Shown: positions 51,511 to 59,742 of the stretch, piece after piece
Layout of the letters: each line of letters opens with the position of its first letter
Numbering within the stretch: position 1 is the stretch's first letter
Assembly (NCBI RefSeq): GCF_003074055.1
Contig: NZ_CP029043.1
Span: 248,001-312,000, forward strand
Reading direction: 5' to 3'
Origin: Streptomyces nigra
GTDB taxonomy: Bacteria; Actinomycetota; Actinomycetes; Streptomycetales; Streptomycetaceae
DNA length: 64,000 nt
Notes under the pieces: model-generated
What the model was told of the DNA's origin: nothing
Seen by the model: the letters and a program-made list of their open reading frames with translations, nothing else
The model's database searches: none
Translations under genes and position numbers: made by a program

Positions 51511-52479
51511 ATGCCGAAAGATTCTCCTGCCGAATCATCGGACTCCGGAGGAGTCGAGCGCGATGAATCACGGGCTCTCGATGCGGTCATGACGGAACGC
51601 CATCGTCTGCTGTCGCTGGCCTTTCGCATGATGGGCACCCTGGCCGATGCCGAGGACGTCGTGCAGGAGACGTATGTGAGGTGGTACCGCCTCGAGCCCG
51701 AGGAACGCGACCGAATCGCCACGCCGGCGGCATGGCTGATGCGAGTCGCGAGCCGCATCTCACTCGACCTGCTGGGTTCCGCGCGCGCTCGACGAGAGAC
51801 GTACGTCGGGCAGTGGCTGCCGGAGCCGGTTCCGGCCGACCTCTTCGCAGGCACGGCGAAGACGCCGCTGAATTCCGGTCACCCTGCTGCCGATCCGCTT
51901 GAACGTGTCACCTTGGACGATGCCGTCAGCATGGCGCTGCTGACGGTCCTCGAGGCCATGACCCCGGCAGAGCGAGTGACATTCGTGCTGCACGACGTGT
52001 TCGGCGTCCCGTTCGACGAGATCGCCGGCATCGTAGGTCGTTCCCCCGCGGCGGCAAGGCAATTGGCGACGTCCGCACGCCGCCACGTCCGTCGAGGGAG
52101 ACGCGCACAGGTTTCTCCACACCAGCATGACGAGGTCGTCCGGGCATTCCGCGATGCAACCGTCGGAGGGAACATCGAGGTCCTGCTTCGCCTGCTGGCT
52201 CCAGACGTCGAACTGCGAGTAGACGGCGGAGGCTTCGTCAATGCCGCACCTCGGGTCATCCGCGGGGCGGATCATGTGGCCCGGTGGTTCATGGGCGTGA
52301 TGCGCAAGCAGCCCGCCCTCCGCCTTGAGCGACGCGATACGGCTGACGGCCTCGGTTACATTCTTCGAAGTGGCGGTGATCGATACGGAATGATGACCTT
52401 CGACGTCAGCGCTGAGTGCGTCACGAACGTGTGGCTGATGCTGAATCCCATGAAGCTGACGAATTGGTCACTCGACTGA
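51511..52479 (+). CDS. ECF41-type RNA polymerase sigma factor with SnoaL-like C-terminus
   Basis: The 322-residue protein has sigma region 2 (LLSLAFRMMGTLADAEDVVQ), region 4 (LHDVFGVPFDEIAGIVGRSP) and a ~120-residue SnoaL/NTF2-like extension (VVRAFRDATVGGNIEVLLRL). The linker motif WLPEP and a C-terminal NPxKL motif (LNPMKL; the usual form is NPDKL) are hallmarks of the ECF41 group, in which the C-terminal domain acts as a built-in anti-sigma element. No separate anti-sigma gene is present, as expected. It likely drives the upstream oxidoreductase gene. The group's reported TGTCACA-type -35 was not clearly found upstream. Confidence 0.9.
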   Translation: MPKDSPAESSDSGGVERDESRALDAVMTERHRLLSLAFRMMGTLADAEDVVQETYVRWYRLEPEERDRIATPAAWLMRVASRISLDLLGSARARRETYVGQWLPEPVPADLFAGTAKTPLNSGHPAADPLERVTLDDAVSMALLTVLEAMTPAERVTFVLHDVFGVPFDEIAGIVGRSPAAARQLATSARRHVRRGRRAQVSPHQHDEVVRAFRDATVGGNIEVLLRLLAPDVELRVDGGGFVNAAPRVIRGADHVARWFMGVMRKQPALRLERRDTADGLGYILRSGGDRYGMMTFDVSAECVTNVWLMLNPMKLTNWSLD

Positions 52480-52931
52480 CTGATGGTTTCAGGGTGGGGC
52501 CCGAGGGCGGCGGAGGCGGACGACGCTGCAGGCCAGGTCGAGCAAGCCCTGGTGGAGATCGGCGCGGTGTTCGTGGCGGGTGCGGAGCCGTTACAACCGG
52601 TACAGCGGAACTGACCGGCCCCTTGCATGGTGAGGGCTTCCACAACCTGCACTGGGACAAGAGGCTGGAGCTCAGCCTGGACTGCTTCATCTGCGGCCGC
52701 GGCCGACGCACGACCTCCATCCGGTACGGGTTGGAGTACGCCCTGTGCTCGGGCGATGACGAGTACCCCGAGCACCCCACCGCGGCCCGCGTCGCCGCCT
52801 TCGACGTCACCGAGGATGGTCCGCCGGCTCACCCGGGGACGTGCTGCGACGCCTCCTGGGCACGGCCGCTCGCGGCACTCCTCGTGGACATTCCGCCGGC
52901 TCCTCACCCGACGGCGACCACTGTCGGTGAG
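52480..52931. other. Region without a confident gene
   Basis: A rightward open stretch with good third-position GC reads HWDKRLELSLDCFICGRGRR and ALCSGDDEYPEHPTAARVAA, but it has no start codon with a ribosome-binding site and runs antisense into the next gene. A 44-codon frame from 52484 (ending EPLQPVQRN) is also open. Both could be remnants of a decayed gene. I see no structured RNA. Confidence 0.35.
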
Positions 52932-53315
52932 CTACAGAGCCAAGAAGCCCTCCACCTCGCGCTTCAGGGCAGGCGGCACGTCGGTCAACGCCGAGACGAT
53001 CCGGCGGACCTCCTGCCTGAGCTCGGGGAACTCTCTCCAGGCCTCCGCTCTCCTGGTGAGCACGGCGGCCAGCAGATCGCCCTCGTACATGTCGCCTTCC
53101 GCCAGTGGGTTGTCCCGGAGGACCTCCATCGCCAGCGGCAGGAGGTAGGCGAGGCCCACGTCCTGTCCGATGAGCAACCGCATGTCCTCGACCGTCAGGC
53201 CGCCGATCGGTTTGCGCCGGAGCTCACGCACGGTCGTCATCAAGCGGGTTTCGCCGCCCGGCGGGGCCGACCAGTGATCGCGCTCAAGCTCCTCGAGGGA
53301 GAGGTCACGGTTCAC
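52932..53315 (-). CDS. CdiI-family (contact-dependent inhibition immunity-like) protein
   Basis: The 127-residue protein begins with LSLEELERDHWSAPPGGETR and has the recognisable block RELRRKPIGGLTVEDMRLLI, then GLAYLLPLAMEVLRDNPLAE and YEGDLLAAVLTRRAEAWREF. Actinomycete proteins with this pattern are annotated as contact-dependent growth inhibition immunity proteins (CdiI_2-type). No toxin or CdiA-like gene is in the window. The GTG at 53315 is preferred because GGTGAG lies upstream; a GTG at 53327 is an alternative. It may be co-transcribed with the RpiR gene 84 bp upstream. Confidence 0.78.
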   Translation of the reverse strand: MNRDLSLEELERDHWSAPPGGETRLMTTVRELRRKPIGGLTVEDMRLLIGQDVGLAYLLPLAMEVLRDNPLAEGDMYEGDLLAAVLTRRAEAWREFPELRQEVRRIVSALTDVPPALKREVEGFLAL

Positions 53316-53398
53316 GCGTCGACTCACCGCCCGATCGTCCCATGTCAGCTCTCCAACGCGGCTGGGCTCGCTGTCAACTGCCCGCGGGGCCCCGGGGA

Positions 53399-54325
53399 CT
53401 ACGGGTGTCGCTTTCGTCGACGCTGTACGGCGGTGTACGTCTCCTGGAGCGCTTCCGCCGCCGCGTCGTACGACCGTTGCGCCACGGCCACGAACAGGCA
53501 GTCCACGAGGGCCAGTTGGGCAATTCGGCTGACCGTGGCGCCCGAGCGGAACGGGGTCTCGCGGGCGGACGTCGTCAAGACCAGGTCGGCCGCCTGCGCC
53601 AAAGGTGACTGCGGGAAGTTGGTGAGGGCGACCGTGGTGGCTCCTCGTGCCGCGGCCACCGTCAGCGGCTCGACCGTGTCCTCCGTCTCCCCCGAGTGCG
53701 AGATGCCGATCGCCACGTCGCCGGGGCCCAGCAGGGCGGTCGCCGTCAAGGCGGCGTGCACGTCCGTCCAGACGAACGCGATGTGGCCGATGCGATGCAG
53801 CTTCTGGTGCAGGTCCTGGCCGACGAACGCGCTGGCTCCGACGCCGAAGATGTCGATGCGCCGGGCCCCGGTGATGGCGTCCACGGCTCGGCCGAGAACG
53901 GACGGGTCCACGCTGCGGGACGTCTCGTCGAGGGCACGGACCTCGTTGTAGATGATCTTCTTGACGATCTGTTCCAGGCTGTCGGACGGATCGATGTCCG
54001 TCCCGAGCGCCGACTGCTCCCCGCCCACCGCACGCTCGTGCGCGACGGCGGCGGCCAGTGCCAGCCGCAACTGGGGATAGCTGCCGAAGCCGAGCGACCG
54101 GCAGAACCGCAGCACGGTGGCGGGTGACGTGGCCGCGCGCTCGGCAAGCGCGCCGATGGAGAGTTCGGAGCTGCCGGCCGGGTCCGCGATCACGGCGTCG
54201 GCGACCCGCCGCAGGGAAGGCGGCAGTGTGGGTCGGCCGGCGCGGACACGGGTGACGGCGTCGGCTCCGCTCCCGCCGGCAGGGCCGCGCTCTGACGTCG
54301 TCGAGGGCTCGTCCCGGCGGCTCAT
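53399..54325 (-). CDS. RpiR/MurR-family regulator, candidate controller of MurNAc genes
   Basis: Starting at MSRRDEPSTTSERG after a strong GGAGGAGGAAG site, the protein is 308 residues. An N-terminal RpiR helix-turn-helix domain (LSIGALAERAATSPATVLRF) is followed by a SIS sugar-phosphate-binding domain (~120-260, RIDIFGVGASAFVGQDLHQK; IGISHSGETEDTV). MurR in E. coli belongs here and senses MurNAc-6-P. It is about 6 kb from murQ. Paired TGAAA-N5-TTTCA sites precede murQ and the lactate dehydrogenase gene but not this gene, so autoregulation is not evident. Confidence 0.9.
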   Translation of the reverse strand: MSRRDEPSTTSERGPAGGSGADAVTRVRAGRPTLPPSLRRVADAVIADPAGSSELSIGALAERAATSPATVLRFCRSLGFGSYPQLRLALAAAVAHERAVGGEQSALGTDIDPSDSLEQIVKKIIYNEVRALDETSRSVDPSVLGRAVDAITGARRIDIFGVGASAFVGQDLHQKLHRIGHIAFVWTDVHAALTATALLGPGDVAIGISHSGETEDTVEPLTVAAARGATTVALTNFPQSPLAQAADLVLTTSARETPFRSGATVSRIAQLALVDCLFVAVAQRSYDAAAEALQETYTAVQRRRKRHP

Positions 54326-54375
54326 CCGCTTCCTCCTCCACCGGACCACGGGCGCTTACGCACCACGTCAGGCAG

Positions 54376-55425
54376 TTAATCACAACGCGGGGGCGCGGCC
54401 GTTTCGGCCTCGGACCCGGGGCATGGCCCTCCGCCCAGTCGCAGGGAGGCCGCCACCGGTCGGTGATCACTGTCGGTGGCGGGCAGCGTCCAGGCCGATC
54501 GCGGCTCCATCCCCCGTACGAGGATGTGGTCGATCCGGGCCAGCGGGAACGAGGCCGGCCAGCTCAGGCCGAAGCCGTCCCCCGCCACGTCCTGGGCCGA
54601 GCGCAGGCGCGCCGTCAGGACGGACAGGGCGTCGTCGTCCGTAGTGCCGTTGAAGTCGCCGACGACGAGGATCCGGGCGACCCGCTCGGTGCTCAGCGCG
54701 GCGGCCAGTCGGCGGGCACCGGCGTCCCGCGCTTCCGTGCCGAACCCCGACGCGGCCGTGAAACGGACGGACGACAGATGGGCGACGTACACGGCGACCG
54801 GCCCCTCGGGAGTGCGTACGGTGGCCCGCAGGGCGCGCGGCCAGGGTGCGATGTCGACCGTCCGGGTCTCGGTGAGGGGATAGCGGCTCCACAGCCCGAC
54901 CGTGCCCCGCACCGAGTGGTACGGGTGACCGGTGGCCAGCGTCCGCTCGTAGACGGGTGTGCTGTCCCCCAGTTCCTCCAGGGCCACCACATCGGCGCCG
55001 GACGCGGCCAGGGCGCGGGCCGTGCGGGCCGGGTGCGGATTGTGTTCGTTGACGTTGTGCGTCACGACGGTCAGGTCCCCGCCGGGCGCGCGCTTGTCGA
55101 GACAGCGCCCGCCGAAGAGGGAGCACCACACGAGGGCGGGGACCAGCACGGCCACGGCGGCCGTGGCGGAGCGCCGGATCGCCGCGCATACGAGGAGCAG
55201 CGGGACCGCGAGGCCCGTCCAGGGCAGGAACGTCTGGACCAGACTCCCGAGATGCCCGGGTCCGGCAGGGACCAGGGAGTGCCCCAGCATGAGGCAGGCC
55301 GTCAGAGCGGCGAGCAGGGCGACGATCCGTCCCCGGCGCCACACGCCGTCGTAGCGGCGCGGCCGGGCTGGCGGCTGCGGTGGCGGTGGGGTCGAGCGGG
55401 GCGAGGGGGCGAGGACCCTGGTCAT
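54376..55425 (-). CDS. VanJ/StaP-like membrane phosphatase of the EEP family
   Basis: The 349-residue protein has a proline-rich cytoplasmic N-terminus, three transmembrane helices (IVALLAALTACLMLGHSLVP; LPWTGLAVPLLLVCAAI; SATAAVAVLVPALVWCSLFG) and an extracytoplasmic endonuclease/exonuclease/phosphatase domain. Catalytic motifs are THNVNEHNP, ALEELGD, YVAHLSSVR, VVGDFNGT and ATDSDHRPV. The architecture and wording match VanJ of S. coelicolor and StaP, undecaprenyl-pyrophosphate phosphatases that give teicoplanin-type resistance. The gene overlaps the D,D-carboxypeptidase gene by four bases, placing both in one envelope operon. A role in antibiotic tolerance is inferred. Confidence 0.82.
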   Translation of the reverse strand: MTRVLAPSPRSTPPPPQPPARPRRYDGVWRRGRIVALLAALTACLMLGHSLVPAGPGHLGSLVQTFLPWTGLAVPLLLVCAAIRRSATAAVAVLVPALVWCSLFGGRCLDKRAPGGDLTVVTHNVNEHNPHPARTARALAASGADVVALEELGDSTPVYERTLATGHPYHSVRGTVGLWSRYPLTETRTVDIAPWPRALRATVRTPEGPVAVYVAHLSSVRFTAASGFGTEARDAGARRLAAALSTERVARILVVGDFNGTTDDDALSVLTARLRSAQDVAGDGFGLSWPASFPLARIDHILVRGMEPRSAWTLPATDSDHRPVAASLRLGGGPCPGSEAETAAPPRCD

Positions 55426-56423
55426 GGCTTCGCCTCACCGGCGTCCGCGGCGAGAGCGGCCTCGGTCGCCGACATCCGGTGCCGCACCGCCTCGACAAGT
55501 GCCCGGCTGCTGTCGAAGACCGCGATCAGACCCTCCTGCGGACTGGTGCCGGCCCGTTGGTGCAGGACTACGCCTAGGGCCAAGTGCTCCCGCCCTCGCC
55601 CGTCGGGCACCGTCACCGCCCACATCAGGGCGCCGCCCGCCGGGGTGCTGGAACCGGTCTTGATGCCGACCACGCCGGGGGTGTCCAGCAGGGTGTTGGT
55701 GTTGGGGAGGGTGCGGGAGGACCCCGGAACAGTGGTGCGGGGCTTCGAGACGACAGTCCGGAACGCCTTGTCCCGCATCACCTGCCGGGCCAGTTTCAGC
55801 TGGTCGGCGGCCGTGCTCGTCGTCGTGGGCTCGAAGCCGCTGGCCCCGGTGTAGGTGGTCCGGTTCATGCCGAGCGCATCGGCGGCCCGGTTCATCTTCT
55901 TCACGAACGCCTCCTCCGAACCGGCGTCCCAACGGGCCAGCAGGCGGGCCACGTTGTTCCCCGACGGCACCAGCATCAGCTCCAGCAGCCGCCGCTCGCT
56001 CAGCCGCTGCCCACGCTCCAGCGGGACGGTGGACTCCACACCGGAGACCGACTCGTCGGCGGCCCGCTGGTCGACGGTGATGCCGGGACCGGAGCCGCCG
56101 TCCCGCAGCGGGTGGTCGCGCAGGATGACGTAGGCCGTCATCACCTTCGTGACGGATGCGATCGGCACCGGCGTCTGCGGGCCGTGGGAGCCCAGGTCGC
56201 CCACGCCGTTGATGCGTACGGCGGCCTGCCCTTCTCGAGGCCAGGGCAGCTCGGCCGCCCAGGGCGTACGGGCCGTCGCCCCGGCCGTGCCCGCGCCGTC
56301 CCCGCCGTCCATGTGGACGACACCGAGGGCCAGAAGGCCGGCCAGGGACAGGGTGCCGGTCGAGAGGAGCAGCGGGCGGCGCCACAAGGAGTCATGACGG
56401 GGGCGCAGTTGAGGCTCGGGCAT
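55422..56423 (-). CDS. Serine D,D-carboxypeptidase (PBP5/DacA-like, S11)
   Basis: The start after GGAGGTACC gives 333 residues. An uncleaved signal anchor (LLLSTGTLSLAGLLALGVVH) leads to a peptidase S11 domain with SVTK (Ser90, Lys93), SGN (154-156, in LVPSGNNVA) and KTGSS in the last third. It trims the terminal D-Ala from peptidoglycan pentapeptides outside the membrane. No C-terminal amphipathic anchor is present. It overlaps the VanJ-like gene and lies about 140 bp downstream of a two-component system. Together they look like an envelope-stress response that removes the D-Ala-D-Ala target. Confidence 0.92.
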   Translation of the reverse strand: MPEPQLRPRHDSLWRRPLLLSTGTLSLAGLLALGVVHMDGGDGAGTAGATARTPWAAELPWPREGQAAVRINGVGDLGSHGPQTPVPIASVTKVMTAYVILRDHPLRDGGSGPGITVDQRAADESVSGVESTVPLERGQRLSERRLLELMLVPSGNNVARLLARWDAGSEEAFVKKMNRAADALGMNRTTYTGASGFEPTTTSTAADQLKLARQVMRDKAFRTVVSKPRTTVPGSSRTLPNTNTLLDTPGVVGIKTGSSTPAGGALMWAVTVPDGRGREHLALGVVLHQRAGTSPQEGLIAVFDSSRALVEAVRHRMSATEAALAADAGEAKP

Positions 56424-56563
56424 GGGGGTACCTCCACAGGACACGGTGCGCGGCGTTCACGCACAGCGGTCACTGTGGGCGGGCCGGATGTCCGTCCCGC
56501 CGTACCCGAGTCTTCGCTCCCGCTCAGCCGTGCATCCGTCACGTAACAGGGAGGCGCGGCGCG

Positions 56564-57820
56564 TCAGGCGGATGGGGGCAGGCGCAGGGTGGCCACGGCC
56601 CCGCCGTCGGGGGCGTTCGCGAACGACAGGGACGCCCCGATGACCCTGGCCTGGCCGAGGGCGATGGTGAGTCCCAGGCCGTGGCCGCGGCCCCGTTCCG
56701 GTGTCCCGGTGCGAAAGCGCTGGGGTCCGTCGGTGAGCACTTCGGCGGGGAAGCCGGCCCCGTGGTCCCGTACGGTCACCGTCGCCCCGGCCACCGTCAC
56801 CGTGACGGGGTGCCGTCCGTGCCGATGGGCGTTGACGACCAGGTTCGTGACGATACGGTCGAGGCGCCTCGGGTCGGTCTCCACGGACGCGGCGTCCTCC
56901 TCGGTCAGCGGCGTCTCCAGTCCCGTACGACTCAGTGACTCCGCGACCGCCTCGGCCAGCGGGACGCGTCCGACGTCGGCCCGCTCGGCGCCCGCGTCCA
57001 GCCGGGAGATCTCCAGCAGGTCCTCGACCAGGGTCCGCAGGACGTGGACCCGGTCCTGGACCAGTTCGGTGGCCTCGCCCTCGGGCAGCAGTCCGCTCGC
57101 GGTGACCAGGCCCATCAGCGGGGTGCGCAGTTCGTGCGCGACGTCCGCAGTGAAGCGCTGCTCGGTCAGCAGCCGCTGGTGCAGGCTGTCGGCCATCGAG
57201 TCGACCGTGGCCGAGATGTCGGTGATCTCGTCACCGCCCCGGCCGCCGGAACCGGTGCGGGCGGTGAGGTCACCGGCGGCGATCCGGCGGGCGGTGTGCG
57301 CCACGCGCCGCAGTCGCCGGTGCGGCAGTTCGGCGGCGAGTGCCGCCAGGGGCACGACGACCCCCAGGGTGAGCAGCGAGTACTTCCACATGTGCCGGTC
57401 CAGGGCACGGCGGGTGAGCAGGTCGCTCGTCATGTCGGTCTCCACGGCGACCGGCTCGCCGCGGTACGTCCTCGCCGCCCACATCGACGGGTGGTCACCG
57501 GGGTTTTCCCCGTCGTACCAGGTGACGTAGCCGCCGCTCGCGTCCTGACCCGTACGCAGCCGGTGCAGCAGTTCGTCGGGCAGGGCGCCGGGGGTCAGGT
57601 GGAGCCCGGGCGGCGGGGTGCCGTCGCGCTCGTAGTCCTCCAGCGCCCGGCTCAGCGACTCGACGGCCTTGGCGCCGCCGTCGTTCATGGAGCGGTCGAG
57701 GGTGCTGGAGTGCACCAGCCGGCCGACGGTCAGCGCGACGGCGCAGCAGCAGACGGCGACGAGCAGGGCGATCTTCCAGCGCAGCGAACGCCAGTTGCGC
57801 AGGTCGCGTATGAGGTCCAT
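56564..57820 (-). CDS. Sensor histidine kinase
   Basis: The start one base after the response-regulator stop gives 418 residues. Two transmembrane helices (IALLVAVCCCAVALTVGRLV and YSLLTLGVVVPLAALAAELP) enclose a ~110-residue extracellular sensor. A HAMP segment follows, then the H-box FTADVAHELRTPL with His229, the N-box IVTNLVVNAHRHG, and G-boxes RDHGAGFP and GHGLGLTIA. It probably senses an envelope signal and phosphorylates the adjacent regulator. The layout is like CseC and other OmpR-type partners. Confidence 0.93.
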   Translation of the reverse strand: MDLIRDLRNWRSLRWKIALLVAVCCCAVALTVGRLVHSSTLDRSMNDGGAKAVESLSRALEDYERDGTPPPGLHLTPGALPDELLHRLRTGQDASGGYVTWYDGENPGDHPSMWAARTYRGEPVAVETDMTSDLLTRRALDRHMWKYSLLTLGVVVPLAALAAELPHRRLRRVAHTARRIAAGDLTARTGSGGRGGDEITDISATVDSMADSLHQRLLTEQRFTADVAHELRTPLMGLVTASGLLPEGEATELVQDRVHVLRTLVEDLLEISRLDAGAERADVGRVPLAEAVAESLSRTGLETPLTEEDAASVETDPRRLDRIVTNLVVNAHRHGRHPVTVTVAGATVTVRDHGAGFPAEVLTDGPQRFRTGTPERGRGHGLGLTIALGQARVIGASLSFANAPDGGAVATLRLPPSA

Positions 57821-57821
57821 G

Positions 57822-58550
57822 TCAGCGCCGCAGCTTGTAGCCGAAGCCGCGTACGGTCTCGACGCGCTCGGCTCCGATCTTCCTGCGCAACCGTTGCACG
57901 CACAGGTCGACCACACGGCTGTCGCCGTCCCAGCCGTAGTCCCAGACGTTGCGCAGCAGGGTCTGCCGGTCGAGGACGATGCCGGGGTTGGCGGCGAACT
58001 CCAGCAGCAGCCGCAGCTCGGTGGGGGCCAGCGCGACGGGACGCCCCGCCACCGCGACCTCGAGTCCGGCGGTGTCGATGACGAGGTCTCCGAAGACGAG
58101 CCGGGTGCCGGTGTCGGCCGGGGACGACTCCGGTCCCACCCGGGTCCGGTCGGCGGTGGGGGCGTACACGGCCCGCCGCAGGAGGGAGCGGATACGGGCC
58201 ACCAGGACCGCCGTGTCGACGGGTTTGACGACGTAGTCGTCCGCGCCCGCCTCCCGCCCGGAGACGACGTCCAGGGCGTCGCCGCGCGCGGACATGATCA
58301 GGATCGGGGCCATGCTGGTCTCCCTGATCCGGCGGCACAGCCCGATGCCGTCGAGGCCGGGGAGCATCACGTCGAGCAGCAGCAGGTCGTGGCCGCCCTC
58401 CCGGAACCGTTCGAGTCCGGTCAGACCGTCGGCGGCGCGGGTGACGCGGTAGCCGTAGCGTTCCAGCGCCAGCGCGACCGACCTGCGGATGACCTCGTCG
58501 TCCTCGACCAGCAGGATCGACACGGGTGCCGGGGTGTCCCCGTCAGCCAT
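57822..58550 (-). CDS. OmpR-family response regulator (CseB-like)
   Basis: From [10 protein letters not shown] the protein is 242 residues. The receiver domain carries the acidic pocket (VEDDE), phosphoacceptor Asp60 (LLLLDVMLP) and Lys109 (DDYVVKP). The winged-helix DNA-binding domain contains [14 protein letters not shown] and [14 protein letters not shown], ending [10 protein letters not shown]. It resembles the cell-envelope regulator CseB in wording but is probably a paralogue, because no sigE-type gene is beside it. Likely target: the downstream carboxypeptidase/phosphatase operon. Confidence 0.93.
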   Translation of the reverse strand: MADGDTPAPVSILLVEDDEVIRRSVALALERYGYRVTRAADGLTGLERFREGGHDLLLLDVMLPGLDGIGLCRRIRETSMAPILIMSARGDALDVVSGREAGADDYVVKPVDTAVLVARIRSLLRRAVYAPTADRTRVGPESSPADTGTRLVFGDLVIDTAGLEVAVAGRPVALAPTELRLLLEFAANPGIVLDRQTLLRNVWDYGWDGDSRVVDLCVQRLRRKIGAERVETVRGFGYKLRR

Positions 58551-58861
58551 GGGGCCCGACCTTCCTTCCGTGCCGTACACCGCTCACGTCGCACGCGCGG
58601 CGGCCTGTCGTCCAGGTCCGCAATTATGTCCGCCGCACCCCGCGATCGTGCATCTGTCACAGCTCAGCCCTGTATCAGCCGTGTATCGGGGAGTGTGCGC
58701 GCCCGCTCTCGATCACGGCGTATCGCCGCGGTGCCGCTCCGCTGTCGGGGCGCTGTCGGCACGGTCGCCCCGCTGTCGGCGGCCTGTCGGCGGCGCTCGG
58801 CACCTTGGGCAGCGGAGGCCGTCCGGAACCCACGGCGGCACGAGGACGAAGGAGCCACGCC
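58551..58861. other. Promoter region of the two-component system
   Basis: About 310 bp without a gene. The left part must hold the promoter of the response-regulator operon. Short runs such as CGCTGTCGG occur several times around 58740-58790, a local low-complexity repeat. No clear operator was found. Confidence 0.4.
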
Positions 58862-59218
58862 ATGCGGACCCCAGTGACGATCATCGGCGCCGGACTCGGC
58901 GGGCTCACGCCGGCCCGTGTCCTGCACCTGCACGCCGTCCCCGTCACCGTCTAGGAGGCGGAGTCGTCCCCCTCGGCCCGTACGCAGGGCGGGCTGCTCG
59001 ACATCCACGACTGCAACGGGCAGCTCGCCGGCTGGGCTCCCGAACTCACCGCCCTGATCACGGAAAGCGATGTCGCGCCGGTCCTGCGCCCGCTGTACGC
59101 CCTGCCGGGCGGGCATCGGTGGAACAGGGCGCCGGGGGTGACCCTGCTCGGTGACACGGCTCACGGCTTGGTCGCCCTCTTCGAGAAGAGCCAGGAGGGC
59201 ACCCAGGCCGCAGAGTGA
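58862..59218 (+). pseudogene. Relic of an FAD-dependent monooxygenase (TetX-like)
   Basis: The frame starts [20 protein letters not shown], a GxGxxG FAD-binding motif. It meets a TAG at 58952, where a Tyr codon is expected (VTV-stop-EAESSPS), then continues QGGLLDIHDCNGQLAG and jumps to APELTALITESDVAPVLRPL and VTLLGDTAHG before a short tail. Compared with ~380 residues for the family, about 260 residues are missing in at least two blocks. The in-frame remains suggest deletions inside an old gene. It is non-functional. Confidence 0.8.
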
Positions 59219-59231
59219 CGGCCGAAATCCC

Positions 59232-59630
59232 TCACCGCGGAGACGGGCCGGGGTCGACCTCCGGGTGCGTGAACCTCACGGGCCTGCCCAGCGACCGGGC
59301 GTAGGCGATCTCGGCCCGGGTGCTGTCCCCGATGTAGTCGCCGACGACCAGCACCTCGTCGGCGAGCCGGATCTTCGCCCGGTGCAGCTCGTCGAGCCGG
59401 GCCTTCAGCCCCTCGGCCTGGTCCGGATCGGACCAGAGCGGGTGCGGTGACTTTAGGTCACAGCCCGGTTTGACGACGATCCTGCCGGCTTCGGTCTCCC
59501 GCACGTCGGCCTCGTTCATCTCGGCCATGAAGCGGGTGGAGCCGCAGATCGCGACGATCCCCGGCAGGCTCAACAGCTGCTTCGCCTCGTCGAGTTTCTC
59601 CTCGGGGGTGAGCGATTCCGGGTACGGCAC
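59232..59630 (-). CDS. Hypothetical protein, nucleoside deoxyribosyltransferase-like fold
   Basis: The GTG after AGGAGGAG gives 132 residues. LPGIVAICGSTRFMAEMNEA, VLVVGDYIGDSTRAEIAYAR and SLGRPVRFTHPE form the alternating strand-helix pattern of the DUF4406/nucleoside 2-deoxyribosyltransferase-like group, with a GSTRF phosphate-type loop. The true substrate is unknown. Confidence 0.8.
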   Translation of the reverse strand: MPYPESLTPEEKLDEAKQLLSLPGIVAICGSTRFMAEMNEADVRETEAGRIVVKPGCDLKSPHPLWSDPDQAEGLKARLDELHRAKIRLADEVLVVGDYIGDSTRAEIAYARSLGRPVRFTHPEVDPGPSPR

Positions 59631-59742
59631 TGGCTCCTCCTGAAGGGTGAGATCCCCGGGCGGCTGACACCTTGGCATAGATCATTCCGGCACTGACACT
59701 CGAACGGCGTCACCGCTGCACAGACGGTGCGAGGATGTGCCG

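Noticed and set aside
52416..52920. Possible rightward gene with Cys-x-x-Cys (CFICGRG)
   Set aside because: No start codon with a ribosome-binding site and it runs antisense into the CdiI-type gene; described as an unassigned region instead.
53316..54420. Autoregulatory TGAAA-N5-TTTCA site at the RpiR gene
   Set aside because: I searched the upstream sequence and found no match, so autoregulation is not claimed.
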